Source of the DNA: Rhodovulum sulfidophilum
Lineage (GTDB): Bacteria > Pseudomonadota > Alphaproteobacteria > Rhodobacterales > Rhodobacteraceae
DNA: 64,000 nt
Reading direction: 5' to 3'
NCBI GenBank assembly: GCA_003241785.1
Contig: QFPW01000018.1
Span: 38,752 to 102,751 of the forward strand
Each line of letters opens with the position of its first letter. Position 1 is the stretch's first letter. Made by a program: the position numbers and the translations under genes. The notes below the pieces were generated by a model. That model searched no databases and was not told the origin of the DNA. It saw only the letters and a list, made by a program, of their open reading frames with translations. This document shows positions 1 to 8,652 of the stretch, piece after piece.

Positions 1-34
1 CGACGAGCACGTCCGTCCGGTTGCGAGAGTTGGG

Positions 35-61
35 ACCGCGTCCCGTCCGGGGGGACGCGGT
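35..61 (-). terminator. possible terminator hairpin after the ABC permease gene
   Basis: Nine-base arms (ACCGCGTCC and GGACGCGGT) flank a 9-nt loop just past the permease stop codon. There is no T-tract after the stem on the minus strand, so Rho-independent termination is doubtful. Confidence 0.3.
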
Positions 62-99
62 TGCCGTCTCACCTGTTGGTCAGCTTTTGGTCTTGTTGA

Positions 100-1131
100 T
101 CAGCTCTTCTTGGTGCGCTTCTTCTGGCGCTGGACGTCGACGACCACGGCCGCGACGATGATCAGGCCCTTCACGATCTCCTGGTAGTAGGCGTCGATGC
201 GCAGGAAGGTGAAGCCCGAGGTCATCGTGCCGAGGATGATCGTGCCGATCACCGTGCCGGTGATCCGGCCGACGCCGCCCGTCAGCGAGGTGCCGCCGAT
301 GACGGTCGCCGCGATCGCGTCGAGCTCGTACATCATGCCCATGCCGGCCTGCGCGGTCTGGGCGCGGGCGGCGGTGACGATGCCCGCGAGACCGGCGAGC
401 GTGCCCGCGACGGCGTAGACCTTCACGAGATGCTTGCCGACGTCGATGCCCGAGACGCGCGCCGCCTGCGGGTTGGCGCCGATCGCGTAGGTATACTTGC
501 CGTAGCGGGTGTAGCGCAGCGCGACATGGAAGATCAGCGCGACGATGAGGAAGATCACCACCGGCCAGATGCCGGAGCCGATCTTGGCGAAGGCCTCGGT
601 CGGGAAGGAGATCGGCTGGCCCTTGGTGTACCATTTCGCGACGCCGCGGGCCGAGACCATCATGCCGAGCGTGGCGATGAACGGCGGAATGCCGGTGTAG
701 GCGATCAGCGAGCCGTTCACGAGCCCGGCGAGCAGGCCGATGCCGAGGCCGACCGCGACCGGGATCAGCACGGGCAGGTCGGTCAGGCCGGGATAGACCG
801 CCCGGGCGTAGGTCGACGACTGCGCGAAGCTCATCGCGATCATCGCGGTCGCCGCGACCACGGAGCCGGAGGAAAGGTCGATACCGCCGGTGATGATGAC
901 CTGGGTCACGCCGACGGCGATGATGCCGATCACGCTCACCTGCAGGATCATGATGGTGAGGCGCTGCGTGTTCCCGAGGAAGCTCTGGCCCTGGAAGATC
1001 CAGCCGAGGATCTCGAAGACCAGCGCCACGCCGATCAGGATCGACAGGATGTTGAGCTCGGGCGGCAACCGCCGCTTCACGCGCTCGGGCGGCGCGTAGG
1101 CGACGGTGTCGCCCTGATTCTGGACAGCCAT
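100..1131 (-). CDS. sugar ABC transporter permease (RbsC/inositol-type family)
   Basis: Inner-membrane permease of a CUT2-type carbohydrate importer, 343 aa, the usual length. The protein is a run of hydrophobic helices. The family motif region GGIDLSSGSVVA lies near residue 82, and the EAA-like region (IGANPQAARVSGID) near residue 217 should contact the ATPase. The ATG follows a purine-rich GGGGGAAAAGAA. It lies 29 bp downstream of the ATPase gene and is surely cotranscribed with it. The substrate cannot be read from sequence; inositol, ribose and related sugars are all possible. No substrate-binding protein gene is present in the window, and it may lie to the left of position 1. Confidence 0.9.
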   Translation of the reverse strand: MAVQNQGDTVAYAPPERVKRRLPPELNILSILIGVALVFEILGWIFQGQSFLGNTQRLTIMILQVSVIGIIAVGVTQVIITGGIDLSSGSVVAATAMIAMSFAQSSTYARAVYPGLTDLPVLIPVAVGLGIGLLAGLVNGSLIAYTGIPPFIATLGMMVSARGVAKWYTKGQPISFPTEAFAKIGSGIWPVVIFLIVALIFHVALRYTRYGKYTYAIGANPQAARVSGIDVGKHLVKVYAVAGTLAGLAGIVTAARAQTAQAGMGMMYELDAIAATVIGGTSLTGGVGRITGTVIGTIILGTMTSGFTFLRIDAYYQEIVKGLIIVAAVVVDVQRQKKRTKKS

Positions 1132-1160
1132 TTCTTTTCCCCCTTGTTCCCCGCCGGCCC

Positions 1161-2699
1161 CTACCGCGCGGCGAGTTCCATGATTTTGACCTGGGTCGCT
1201 TCCGACCGGTCAAGAATGCCCGTCGCGTGGCCCTCGTGCATGACCATCACGCGGTCGGACATCCCGAGCACCTCCGGCAGTTCGGAGGAGATCATGATGA
1301 CCGCGACGCCTTCGCCCGCGAGCTTGGAGATCAGGCGGTGGATCTCCGCCTTGGCGCCGACGTCGATGCCGCGGGTCGGCTCGTCGAGGATCAGGATCCT
1401 CGGCTTGGTGAGCAGCCAGCGCGCGATCAGCACCTTCTGCTGGTTGCCGCCCGACAGGTTCTCGATCCGCTCGTAGAGCGTCGGCGTCTTGACCCTGAGC
1501 GTGCGCTTCATCTCCTCGCAGCGCAGGTTGACCGCCTTCTGGTCGACGAAGCCGCCCTTCACATGGTTGTCGCGCAGCACGGCCATCTGCATGTTCTCGA
1601 GCACGTCGAGCACGAGGAAGCAGCCGGTGTCCTTGCGGTCCTCGGTGAGGAAGGCCATGCCGTTGCGCATCGCGTCGACCGGGCTCTTGATGCTGACTTC
1701 CTGGCCGTCGATGAAGATCTTGCCCGAGGTCGCCGGCACGACGCCGAAGAGCGCCTCGGCCACGTTCGAGCGGCCGGATCCGACGAGCCCCGCGAGGCCG
1801 AGGATCTCGCCCTTGCGCACGCTGAAACTGATGTCGCGGAAGACGCCCTCGACGGTCAGCCCCTCGACGCGGAGCATCTCCTCGCCGATCGGCACGATCT
1901 CCTTCGGGAACATGTCGGTGATGTCGCGGCCGACCATCATCCGGATGATGTCGTCGCGCGTCACCTCCGAGGAGGGATGCGTGCCGATGTACTTGCCGTC
2001 ACGGAACACCGAGAATTCGTCGGCGATCTCGAAGAGCTCGTTCATCTTGTGGGTGATGTAGACGATGCCGATCCCCTGCTGGCGCAGGTCGCGGATGATC
2101 GCGAAGAGGTGCTCGACCTCGGTCTCGGTCAGCGCCGAGGTCGGCTCGTCCATGATGAGGACGTCGGATTCGTAGGAGACGGCCTTCGCGATCTCGATCA
2201 TCTGCCGCGCGGCGACGGTCAGGGTGCCGACCTCGACGTCGGGGTCGATCTTGATGTTGAGCCGGTCGAACAGCTCCTTGGTCATCCGGCTCATCTTGCC
2301 GTGGTCGATGAGGCCGAAGGCGTTCTTGGGCTCGCGACGGATCCAGATGTTCTCGGCGACCGTCATGTAGGCCATCAGGTTCAGCTCCTGATGGATCATC
2401 GCGATGCCCTTCTCGAGCGCGTCGAGGGGCGAGGTGAGCGTGACCGGCTCGCCGCGCAGGGTGATCGTGCCCCGGTCGGGGGTGTAGATGCCGGCGATGA
2501 TCTTCATCAGCGTCGACTTGCCCGCGCCGTTCTCGCCCATCAGCGCGTGGACGGTGCCGGGGCGAAGCTTGAACTGGACGTCGTCGAGCGCCACCACGCC
2601 CGGGAATTCCTTGCGGATCCCGCTGATCTCCAGAAGCGAATCGCCGACCTTCGACTTGTGCCTATGGATCGCCGCGCGCACCTGCGGGGTTACTGTCAT
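1161..2699 (-). CDS. sugar ABC transporter ATP-binding protein, double-domain (RbsA/MglA/IatA type)
   Basis: Cytoplasmic ATPase of a CUT2 sugar importer, 512 aa with two ABC domains in tandem. The first has Walker A GENGAGKST near residue 56 and a Walker B ending LIMDEPTSAL. The second has the signature LSGGNQQKV and Walker B ILILDEPTRGID. The second Walker A is degenerate (GLVGSGRSN), which is normal for this family. GGAGG lies 9 nt before the ATG. The permease follows directly. A ribokinase 1 kb upstream on the same strand hints at pentose or ribose-like substrates but is not proof. Confidence 0.93.
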   Translation of the reverse strand: MTVTPQVRAAIHRHKSKVGDSLLEISGIRKEFPGVVALDDVQFKLRPGTVHALMGENGAGKSTLMKIIAGIYTPDRGTITLRGEPVTLTSPLDALEKGIAMIHQELNLMAYMTVAENIWIRREPKNAFGLIDHGKMSRMTKELFDRLNIKIDPDVEVGTLTVAARQMIEIAKAVSYESDVLIMDEPTSALTETEVEHLFAIIRDLRQQGIGIVYITHKMNELFEIADEFSVFRDGKYIGTHPSSEVTRDDIIRMMVGRDITDMFPKEIVPIGEEMLRVEGLTVEGVFRDISFSVRKGEILGLAGLVGSGRSNVAEALFGVVPATSGKIFIDGQEVSIKSPVDAMRNGMAFLTEDRKDTGCFLVLDVLENMQMAVLRDNHVKGGFVDQKAVNLRCEEMKRTLRVKTPTLYERIENLSGGNQQKVLIARWLLTKPRILILDEPTRGIDVGAKAEIHRLISKLAGEGVAVIMISSELPEVLGMSDRVMVMHEGHATGILDRSEATQVKIMELAAR

Positions 2700-3034
2700 G
2701 GTCGTTCGCCTCCGGTTGGCTCGGGATCTCGCACCGCCCCTGGGTCTCGTCCCGTTTCACGGCGGACCGCGCGGCGCGCGGCCCCTCACTTTCAGTTCCT
2801 GGGGTATTCCTCGTCTGCGTTCCGCGCGGCGCCCGCGCGCCGCGGCATCGGCCGGTCTCGATAGAAGCGCGCGGCGGAAGCGGTCGTCGCGCGGCTGGAT
2901 GGGAAGTGGAGGCGCTCAGGCCCGAAAGACATCCGTTCCTCCCCGCGGTCCTGTCCCGTCATCGGATCCGCCGCGTTCTCGTCGGAGCTTCGGCTCCGTT
3001 CCGTACGATCCCTCTCCATTGAAATAGCACCCTT

Positions 3035-3070
3035 CGCGCTCCCGCACGACGCGAGTCGCGCGGGAGCGCG
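3035..3070. other. long GC-rich inverted repeat in the ABC-operon leader
   Basis: Perfect 11-bp arms (CGCGCTCCCGC and GCGGGAGCGCG) separated by 14 nt. It lies between the AT-rich operator-like island and the ABC ATPase gene, so it would form a hairpin in a long leader transcript. There is no T-tract. Confidence 0.45.
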
Positions 3071-3229
3071 ACCGGGCTATCGGGGGATGAGATGACGCGT
3101 CGCGCGGGCCGCGGCGCCGGTCATGAGACGCATCATCGCGAGATCTTCCTCCACCAAACGGGAGCGGCCGGGTTGGACCGACCGCCCGGAATTTCGTTAC
3201 GCCACGCCCATATGGAACGAATGCGCCGA

Positions 3230-3259
3230 ATTCTATTCTGGCAGAATATTTATTCTATT
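3230..3259. promoter_or_regulatory. operator-like cluster of TATTCT/AGAATA half-sites
   Basis: Two copies of ATTCTATT (3230-3237 and 3252-3259) are spaced 22 bp, two helical turns. Between them lies an opposing AGAATA. Together they create a 15-bp palindrome (TATTCTG-G-CAGAATA, 3234-3248) and a second one (AGAATA-TT-TATTCT). The AT-rich block stands out in this GC-rich DNA. It is probably the binding site of a sugar-responsive repressor encoded outside the window. Confidence 0.55.
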
Positions 3260-3378
3260 TGATCGCCCCGCGTCAAGCCGGTTCTGCCCGGCGCGACGCG
3301 GCGGCGCCGGAAAGATGGCCGGCGTCCCGGGACGGCGCATGCCTTTCCCCGCGATCGGCGGCGCGCTAGAAGGACGTC

Positions 3379-3618
3379 ATGAAAAAGTTCCTCGACACCG
3401 ATCATCCGGCGTTCCGCCCGCTCTGGATCCGCGTCGTCGTCACGCTCGTCTGCCTCGTCTGGGGCGTGGTCGAGATCGTGACCGGCAGTCCGTTCTGGTC
3501 GATGATCTTCCTCGGCCTTGGCGCCTATTGCGTCTACGCGTTCTTTTTCGACTTCCACCCCGAGAACCACGCCTCGCAACAGCCGCCCGAATCGCCCGCC
3601 GAGTCGAAGGACGAGTGA
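3379..3618 (+). CDS. small two-helix membrane protein of unknown function
   Basis: 79 aa. Two hydrophobic segments, about residues 15-34 and 39-55, are followed by a polar, acidic tail rich in P, E and S. The N-terminus is short and charged, so it is probably an inner-membrane hairpin protein. GAAGGACGTC before the ATG is a usable ribosome site. It converges on the ribokinase gene, 3 bp away. I do not recognise the family, and no function is offered. The reading frame and ribosome site make it likely real. Confidence 0.6.
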   Translation: MKKFLDTDHPAFRPLWIRVVVTLVCLVWGVVEIVTGSPFWSMIFLGLGAYCVYAFFFDFHPENHASQQPPESPAESKDE

Positions 3619-3621
3619 GGC

Positions 3622-4548
3622 TCAGCCCGCGCCGAGCAGCGCCTCGACCTCGTCGCGCGTAGGCATCGACGCCGCGGCGCCGGGCCGGGTGACGGAGATC
3701 CCCGCGACGGCGCTCGCGAAGCGCAGCGCCGCGCGTGGCGCCAGCCCCCGCGCCAGCGCGGCCGCGAATCCGCCGTTGAAGGCGTCGCCGGCGCCGACCG
3801 TCTCGGCCACCGGCCCGGGCGCCATCGCCGGCTCGAGCACGGTCTCGGCCTCGGAGCGGAGCAGAACGCCCCGCGCGCCCAGCGTCACCACGACCGCGCC
3901 GGCGCCCTGGCGAATCAGCTCATCCGCCGCCGCCCGCGCCGAATCGGCGTCGGTGACCGCGATCCCGGTCATTTCCTCCGCCTCGGTCTCGTTCGGCGTC
4001 ACATAGTCGCAGAGCGCCAGCAGCTTGGGCGCCAGCCGCCGGCCGGGCGCGGGGTTGAGGATCGTCGTCACCCCGGCGGCCCGGGCGAGCCTCAGCCCGT
4101 GCTCCGCCGCCGCGAGCGGCTGCTCGAGCTGGGTCAGGAACACGTCGGCGCCCCGGATGAGCTCCGCTCGCGCGTCGAGATCCTCGGGCGCGAGCCCGCC
4201 CGCCGCGCCGGGCGCGATGATGATCGCGTTATTGCCCGATCCGGCCTCGATGAAGATGAAGGCCGCGCCCGTATGGCTCTCCGGGACCCGCGTCACGGCG
4301 GGGGTCACCCCGGCCCCGCGCCAGAGATCGAGCGCCATCTCGGCGAAGGCGTCTTCGCCGAGCCGGGTGATGATCGTCACCTCGGCGCCGAGCCGCCCGG
4401 CCGCCACGGCCTGATTCGATCCCTTCCCGCCGGGCCCGAGCGCGAAGCCGAGCCCGTGCAGCGTCTCGCCGAGCCTCGGCATGCGCTCGGCGCGGTAGGT
4501 CGTGTCGGCGTTGAAGACGCCGAGGACGACCACCCGCCCCCCGCTCAC
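3622..4548 (-). CDS. rbsK: ribokinase (PfkB family carbohydrate kinase)
   Basis: Phosphorylates ribose, or a close sugar, at O-5 using ATP in the cytoplasm. 308 aa, the normal length. It has the PfkB N-terminal signature GPGGKGSNQAVAAGRLGAEV near residue 37 and the C-terminal signature ETVGAGDAFNGGF with the catalytic Asp near residue 250. The start is a GTG that overlaps the stop of the upstream SGNH-hydrolase gene (GTGA), so the two are translationally coupled. Its neighbours suggest use of a sugar or nucleoside fragment. Related kinases with other pentose or deoxyribose substrates cannot be excluded. Confidence 0.88.
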   Translation of the reverse strand: MSGGRVVVLGVFNADTTYRAERMPRLGETLHGLGFALGPGGKGSNQAVAAGRLGAEVTIITRLGEDAFAEMALDLWRGAGVTPAVTRVPESHTGAAFIFIEAGSGNNAIIIAPGAAGGLAPEDLDARAELIRGADVFLTQLEQPLAAAEHGLRLARAAGVTTILNPAPGRRLAPKLLALCDYVTPNETEAEEMTGIAVTDADSARAAADELIRQGAGAVVVTLGARGVLLRSEAETVLEPAMAPGPVAETVGAGDAFNGGFAAALARGLAPRAALRFASAVAGISVTRPGAAASMPTRDEVEALLGAG

Positions 4549-5192
4549 GGGACCATCGCCCGGACCGCGCCGGCGACGGCGGCGCCGAGCTTCGCGTGTT
4601 CGGCCGCGTCGAAATGCACGCCGTCGACCGGGCTCGAGGCGATCACCCCGGCCGCGTCGAGAAAGCCCGTGCCCTCGCGCGCCGCGACCTCGGCGTAGAC
4701 CGCGCCGAGCCGCTTCGACTTCTCCGCCGCGCCCTCGAAGATCTCCGCGAGGCAGCCCACCTCGAGCACCGGCGGCGGCGCGATCAGCAGCACGGCGGGC
4801 GCGCCGCCGTCCGGACCGGCGTGGCTGCCCCGGATCGTCGCGACCAGCTGCGCGAGCGCGTCCGCCATCTCGACCACCGGCACCTGGAAGCGCAGCTTCA
4901 TGTCGTTGGTGCCGAGCATCAGCGTCACGACGTCCAGCGGCCGGTGGCTGTCGAGCACCGCCGGCAGGACCGCGAGCCCGTTGCGATGCGCGCCGCCGAG
5001 CGGGTCAGGCAGCACGGTGGTCCGCCCGGGCAGGCCCTCCTCGATCACGCGCCACCCGTCCCCGAGCGCGCCCGCCATCACCCCGGGCCAGCGCGTCGCG
5101 GGATCGAACCGCCCCATGTCCTCCCGGCTCGACATGGGCATCGTCCCATGCGTGTTGCTGTCGCCGTAGCACATCACCGTCCGGCCGCTCAT
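4545..5192 (-). CDS. SGNH/GDSL-family hydrolase (arylesterase-like)
   Basis: 215 aa. Block I CYGDSNTHG near residue 9 carries the nucleophilic Ser. Block III is LGTNDMK, and the Asp/His pair is in DGVHFD near the C-terminus. These fit the short cytoplasmic arylesterase/acyl-ester hydrolase group; there is no signal peptide. The start at 5192 is preferred over an upstream in-frame start because GGAGGAAGC lies immediately before it. It forms a two-gene operon with ribokinase through a GTGA overlap, so it may release a sugar moiety from an ester, but the substrate is unknown. Confidence 0.82.
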   Translation of the reverse strand: MSGRTVMCYGDSNTHGTMPMSSREDMGRFDPATRWPGVMAGALGDGWRVIEEGLPGRTTVLPDPLGGAHRNGLAVLPAVLDSHRPLDVVTLMLGTNDMKLRFQVPVVEMADALAQLVATIRGSHAGPDGGAPAVLLIAPPPVLEVGCLAEIFEGAAEKSKRLGAVYAEVAAREGTGFLDAAGVIASSPVDGVHFDAAEHAKLGAAVAGAVRAMVP

Positions 5193-5293
5193 GCTTCCTC
5201 CGAAATTCGCATCCCGTCCGCGCGGGCTGGAAGCCAACGCCTACAAGAGCATAATCCCCCGCGCAACGAAGAGGGCGCCGCCCGGAGGATGCG

Positions 5294-5620
5294 ATGACCG
5301 AACTCGTCACCGTCGAGATCACCTGCCCCGACCTCGCCAGCGCGACGGCGATCGCCGAGGCCGCGCTGGCCCGCCGCCTCGCGGCCTGCGCCAATATTGG
5401 CGCGCCGGTCACGAGCCTCTACACCTGGGCGGGCAAGGCCGAGCGCGCGACCGAGACGCCGCTTCATCTCAAGACCCGCGCCGCGCTCTTCGAGCCGCTC
5501 GCGGCGCTCGCCCGGGCGCTCCATCCCTACGAACTGCCCTGCGTGATCGCGCATCCGGTCAGCCACGCCAGCGAGGACTACCGGGTCTGGGTGCTCGCGG
5601 AGACCGAAGGGGGCGCGTGA
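5294..5620 (+). CDS. cutA: divalent-cation tolerance protein CutA
   Basis: 108 aa, the typical size of this small trimeric PII-like fold protein. It starts TELVTVEITCPD, has the AEAALARRLAACANI segment and the YTWAGKAE strand, and ends with the conserved YELPCVIAHPVSH...Y..W motif. CGGAGGATGCG precedes the ATG. The physiological role of CutA in bacteria is unsettled despite its name (copper tolerance). It is divergent from the SGNH/ribokinase pair and convergent with sqdC, with a repeat palindrome pair between. Confidence 0.93.
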   Translation: MTELVTVEITCPDLASATAIAEAALARRLAACANIGAPVTSLYTWAGKAERATETPLHLKTRAALFEPLAALARALHPYELPCVIAHPVSHASEDYRVWVLAETEGGA

Positions 5621-5626
5621 GGGAAA

Positions 5627-5682
5627 GGCGGACCAAGGTCCGCCTCGCGGGCCGGGATTCGTAGGGCGGACCTCGGTCCGCC
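5627..5682. repeat. pair of REP-like palindromes, GGCGGACC type
   Basis: Two perfect 18-bp palindromes, GGCGGACC-NN-GGTCCGCC, at 5627-5644 and 5665-5682; the second is preceded by CGTAG. The same core recurs at 31595-31649 and, in part, near 29054. They sit between convergent cutA and sqdC and could also terminate transcription from both sides. Confidence 0.85.
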
Positions 5683-5696
5683 GTCCTTGGGGCGCC

Positions 5697-6551
5697 TTAC
5701 CGCGCGGCGATGAGCCCCGGCAGCTCCGCCTCGAGCCGGGCGAGACCGCCCGGGCGCCAGCCAAGCCCGCGGAGGCGGTCCGTCGCCATCACCGCGAGCG
5801 CGGAGGTGTCCGCCCGGTCCGGCGGGGCATAGGCGCCGCCCGCGAGCACCGCCACCCGGGCGAGCAGGTCCCGGCGATCGAGCACGATGTCCGAGACGTT
5901 GTAGAGCCGCTCCGTCTCCGGGGTGGCGAGCAGGAGCGTGACCGCGGCGGCGAGATCGGCGCCATGCACCTCGGTCGCGACCCGGGGCGCGACCGGCCGC
6001 CCCGCGAGATAGTCGCGGAAAAGCCAGCTCCACTTGTGCTCGGCCGCGCCCGGTGGCAGGCCGTAGACCCCCGTGGCGCGCAGCGAGACCGGGCGCATGC
6101 CCTGGTCCGCGAAACCGTCGAGCATCCGCTCCGCCGCGTGCTTCGCGCGCCCGTAGAGCGAGCCGGTCGCCACGGCATCCTCCTCGTGGAGCGTCGCGCC
6201 CGGCCGCGCGTCGCCATAGGCGGCGCGGCTCGAGAGGAAGACGACACGGGTCACGCCCCGCGCCAGCGCCGCCTCGAAGAGGCGCCGCGTCCCCTCGACG
6301 TTGCGGCGCCAGAAGCCCTCGGGATCGTCGCCCTCGCCGCCCCGGTAAAGGCCCGGCACGTGGTCGAAGGCGGCGTGGACCAGCGCGCCGGCCTCGGGCA
6401 GCGTCACCGGGTCGCCGAGCCGCCAGCGCAGCGGGATGGTGCCCGGCACGACGTTCCGGCCCAGCGCCACCACCTCGTGGCCGGCGTCGGCGAGCGCCGG
6501 CGCGAGGAAACGGCCGACATAGCCGCTGGCACCGGTGATCAGGACGCGCAT
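5697..6551 (-). CDS. sqdC: sulfolipid operon protein SqdC (NAD-dependent epimerase/reductase family)
   Basis: 284 aa extended short-chain dehydrogenase. The Rossmann motif TGASGYVGRFL is at residues 6-16 and the active-site YGRAK near residue 145. Third gene of a sqdB-sqdD-sqdC operon in the order known from Rhodobacter sphaeroides, where SqdC is needed for normal sulfoquinovosyldiacylglycerol synthesis although its exact step is not firmly settled. The start at 6551 (MRVLITGASG) overlaps sqdD by 13 bp. The frame stays open far upstream, but that is a shadow of sqdD. The symbol rests on operon position plus family. Confidence 0.8.
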   Translation of the reverse strand: MRVLITGASGYVGRFLAPALADAGHEVVALGRNVVPGTIPLRWRLGDPVTLPEAGALVHAAFDHVPGLYRGGEGDDPEGFWRRNVEGTRRLFEAALARGVTRVVFLSSRAAYGDARPGATLHEEDAVATGSLYGRAKHAAERMLDGFADQGMRPVSLRATGVYGLPPGAAEHKWSWLFRDYLAGRPVAPRVATEVHGADLAAAVTLLLATPETERLYNVSDIVLDRRDLLARVAVLAGGAYAPPDRADTSALAVMATDRLRGLGWRPGGLARLEAELPGLIAAR

Positions 6552-7396
6552 GCCGCCGGCCCGGGCAGCGCCGCGATATCGGCGGGGATGTTCTCGCCGG
6601 TCAGATAGGCCCGCCAGAGGTCGATCAGCGGCCGCAGCCGCTCCGCCTTCGCATGCTCGGCCCAGGGCTTCTCGTACTGGTAGTGCAGCACGCGGACCGA
6701 GGCCCAGTCCCAGAGCTCGGGCATGTTGAACCAGACGTATTGCAGCAGGTTGCAATAGACCGGCAGCCCGTGCCAATCGGGGAAGAATTCCTGCAGGAAG
6801 CTCTGGTCGGTGCGCCGCCAGAAGGCGTCCGGCGCGTCGAGCCGTTCGAGCATCGCCCAGTAGGTCACCTGCGAGGGGCGCGCCACGAAGACGCCGGAAT
6901 TGAGCCGGGTGAAATCGGCGAGGCTCTCGTAGACGTTCGGCGCGGCGCAGAATTCCGGATACTGGAACAGCACGTCGATGTTCCGGAGCACCAGCGCGTC
7001 GGCGTCGATGAAGACGACCCGCGTGTATTCCTCCATCTGCCACAGCCTGAGCTTGACGAAATTGTCGAGCGGGGTGTGGAAGGCCGGCTTCTCGCCCTTG
7101 GTGAAGGGGGCGAGGCCGTGGATCCGGTCGCGGGCATGCGCGAGATTGAACGCGTCGGAGGTCGGCAGCAGCTCGCAGCGCGCGAGCCTCACGCCGAACT
7201 CGCGGAGCGGCGCGAGATCCGCCTCGGAGACGCCGCCGGTATGGAGCACCACGATATCGGCCTCGCTCCGGCTGTGGCGGATCGAGCGGCAGAGCGCGCG
7301 GGCGCCGAGCGCGTAATCCGCGTTCGTCACCAGCGTCGCATAGGCATGGGTGCTGACCGGCGCGTGGTCGGCGGCCGGGGCGCCCGGCCCGGTCAT
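6539..7396 (-). CDS. sqdD: sulfoquinovosyltransferase SqdD (glycosyltransferase family 8)
   Basis: 285 aa glycogenin-like GT8 transferase. It has the N-terminal YATLVTNADYALGARAL fold start and the metal-binding DxD in VVFIDADALVLRN near residue 115. The substrate-side segment LNSGVFVARPS follows. In Rhodobacter, SqdD is the glycosyltransferase linked to transfer of sulfoquinovose from UDP-sulfoquinovose to diacylglycerol. Its ATG shares one base with the sqdB stop (TGATG), which implies coupled translation. Family and operon position agree, so the call is strong. Confidence 0.88.
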   Translation of the reverse strand: MTGPGAPAADHAPVSTHAYATLVTNADYALGARALCRSIRHSRSEADIVVLHTGGVSEADLAPLREFGVRLARCELLPTSDAFNLAHARDRIHGLAPFTKGEKPAFHTPLDNFVKLRLWQMEEYTRVVFIDADALVLRNIDVLFQYPEFCAAPNVYESLADFTRLNSGVFVARPSQVTYWAMLERLDAPDAFWRRTDQSFLQEFFPDWHGLPVYCNLLQYVWFNMPELWDWASVRVLHYQYEKPWAEHAKAERLRPLIDLWRAYLTGENIPADIAALPGPAACAS

Positions 7397-8616
7397 CAGG
7401 AGACCGAGCGGAGCGCGCGGCCCTCGGGGTCGCGCTCGACGATCTGGCCGATCTCGCGCGTCCAGGCGGAGACGGCGGGCACCCGGGCGCGATCGACGCG
7501 GTAGGCGTATTTCCTCGCCACCTCGACCACCTCCGAGAGCAGCCCCTCGGCCAGCGTGATCGGCTGGAGGCCGAGCTCGAGGAACTGGTCGTTCTTCACC
7601 ACGAGGTCGTTCTCCGCCGCTTCCTTGCGCGGGTTGGGCAGCCAGGCGATCCGCGCGCCGGTGAGCTTCGCCACCAGTTCGGCGAGGTCGCGCACCCGGT
7701 GCGTCTCGGTCATCTGGTTGAACACCTTCACCCGCTCGCCGCGCTTCGGCGCCTCGCGCAGCGCCAGCTCGATACAGCGCACCGAGTCCTGGACATGAAT
7801 GAAGGCCCGCGTCTGTCCGCCGGTGCCATGCACCGTGAGCGGATAGTCGATCGCCGCCTGGATCAGGAAGCGGTTCAGCACCGTGCCGTAGTCGCCGTCG
7901 TAGTCGAACCGGTTGATCAACTGCACATGGCGCTTGGTCTGCTCGGTATGCGTGCCCCAGACGATGCCCTGGTGCAGGTCGGTGATCCGGAGCCCGTCGT
8001 TCTGGGCGTAGAACTGGAACAGGATCTGATCGAGGCTCTTGGTCATGTGGTAGATCGAGCCGGGCTTGGTCGGGTAGAGGATCTCCTGGCGCTTCTTCTC
8101 GCCCGAGAGCGTCTCGATATCGACCGGGAGGTAGCCCTCCGGGATCGCCGCGCCGATCGTGGAATAGCCGTAGACCCCCATCGTGCCGAGATGCACGAGA
8201 TGCGCGTCGAGGTCGATCTCGACCAGCGCGTTCAGGAGGTTGTGCGTCGCGTTGACGTTGTTCGAGACGGTGTAGTTCTTGTGCCGGTCCGATTTCATCG
8301 AATAGGGCGCGGCGCGCTGCTCGGCGAAATGAATGACGGCGTCGGGCCGCTCCTTGGCCAGCCAGGCCTTCAGGATCTCGTAGTCGGTCGCGAGGTCGAT
8401 CAGATGGAAATGGATCCGCCGTCCGGTCTCGGCGTGCCAGACGCGGGTGCGTTCCTGGATCGAATCCATCGGCGTCAGCGACTGGACCCCGAGCTCGGTG
8501 TCGATCCAGCGGCGGCTGAGGTTGTCGAGGATATGGACCTCGTGCCCCTGATCCGACAGGTGCAGCGAAGTCGGCCAGCCGACGAACCCGTCCCCGCCGA
8601 GAACCGCGATCTTCAT
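7396..8616 (-). CDS. sqdB: UDP-sulfoquinovose synthase SqdB
   Basis: Makes UDP-sulfoquinovose from UDP-glucose and sulfite, the head-group donor for the sulfolipid SQDG. 406 aa extended SDR. NAD-binding VLGGDGFVGWPTSLHL is at the N-terminus, LGTMGVYG supplies the catalytic Thr, and YHMTKS supplies the Tyr/Lys pair. FAEQRAAPYSM and WGTHTEQT are SqdB-type segments. The start at 8616 is supported by GGGAGAA just upstream. First gene of sqdBDC. A PhoB-type box with a plausible -10 lies about 40-70 bp upstream, consistent with sulfolipid replacing phospholipid under phosphate limitation. Confidence 0.96.
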   Translation of the reverse strand: MKIAVLGGDGFVGWPTSLHLSDQGHEVHILDNLSRRWIDTELGVQSLTPMDSIQERTRVWHAETGRRIHFHLIDLATDYEILKAWLAKERPDAVIHFAEQRAAPYSMKSDRHKNYTVSNNVNATHNLLNALVEIDLDAHLVHLGTMGVYGYSTIGAAIPEGYLPVDIETLSGEKKRQEILYPTKPGSIYHMTKSLDQILFQFYAQNDGLRITDLHQGIVWGTHTEQTKRHVQLINRFDYDGDYGTVLNRFLIQAAIDYPLTVHGTGGQTRAFIHVQDSVRCIELALREAPKRGERVKVFNQMTETHRVRDLAELVAKLTGARIAWLPNPRKEAAENDLVVKNDQFLELGLQPITLAEGLLSEVVEVARKYAYRVDRARVPAVSAWTREIGQIVERDPEGRALRSVS

Positions 8617-8652
8617 GGATTTCTCCCTAAGCCCGATCATGTCGCACCGCGC

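Larger units (their letters stand above)
2700..3378. other. 679-bp intergenic region between the ABC operon and the small membrane-protein gene
   Basis: I see no convincing gene here; short open frames lack ribosome sites and family-like composition. It holds a GC-rich 11-bp stem (3035-3070) and an AT-rich island around 3190-3265 with ordered half-sites (3230-3259). The region probably carries the promoters for both divergent units. Confidence 0.6.

Noticed and set aside
2792..3019. 75-codon frame upstream of the ABC ATPase gene
   Set aside because: It has no family pattern, no good ribosome site, and Arg/Ser-rich random composition.
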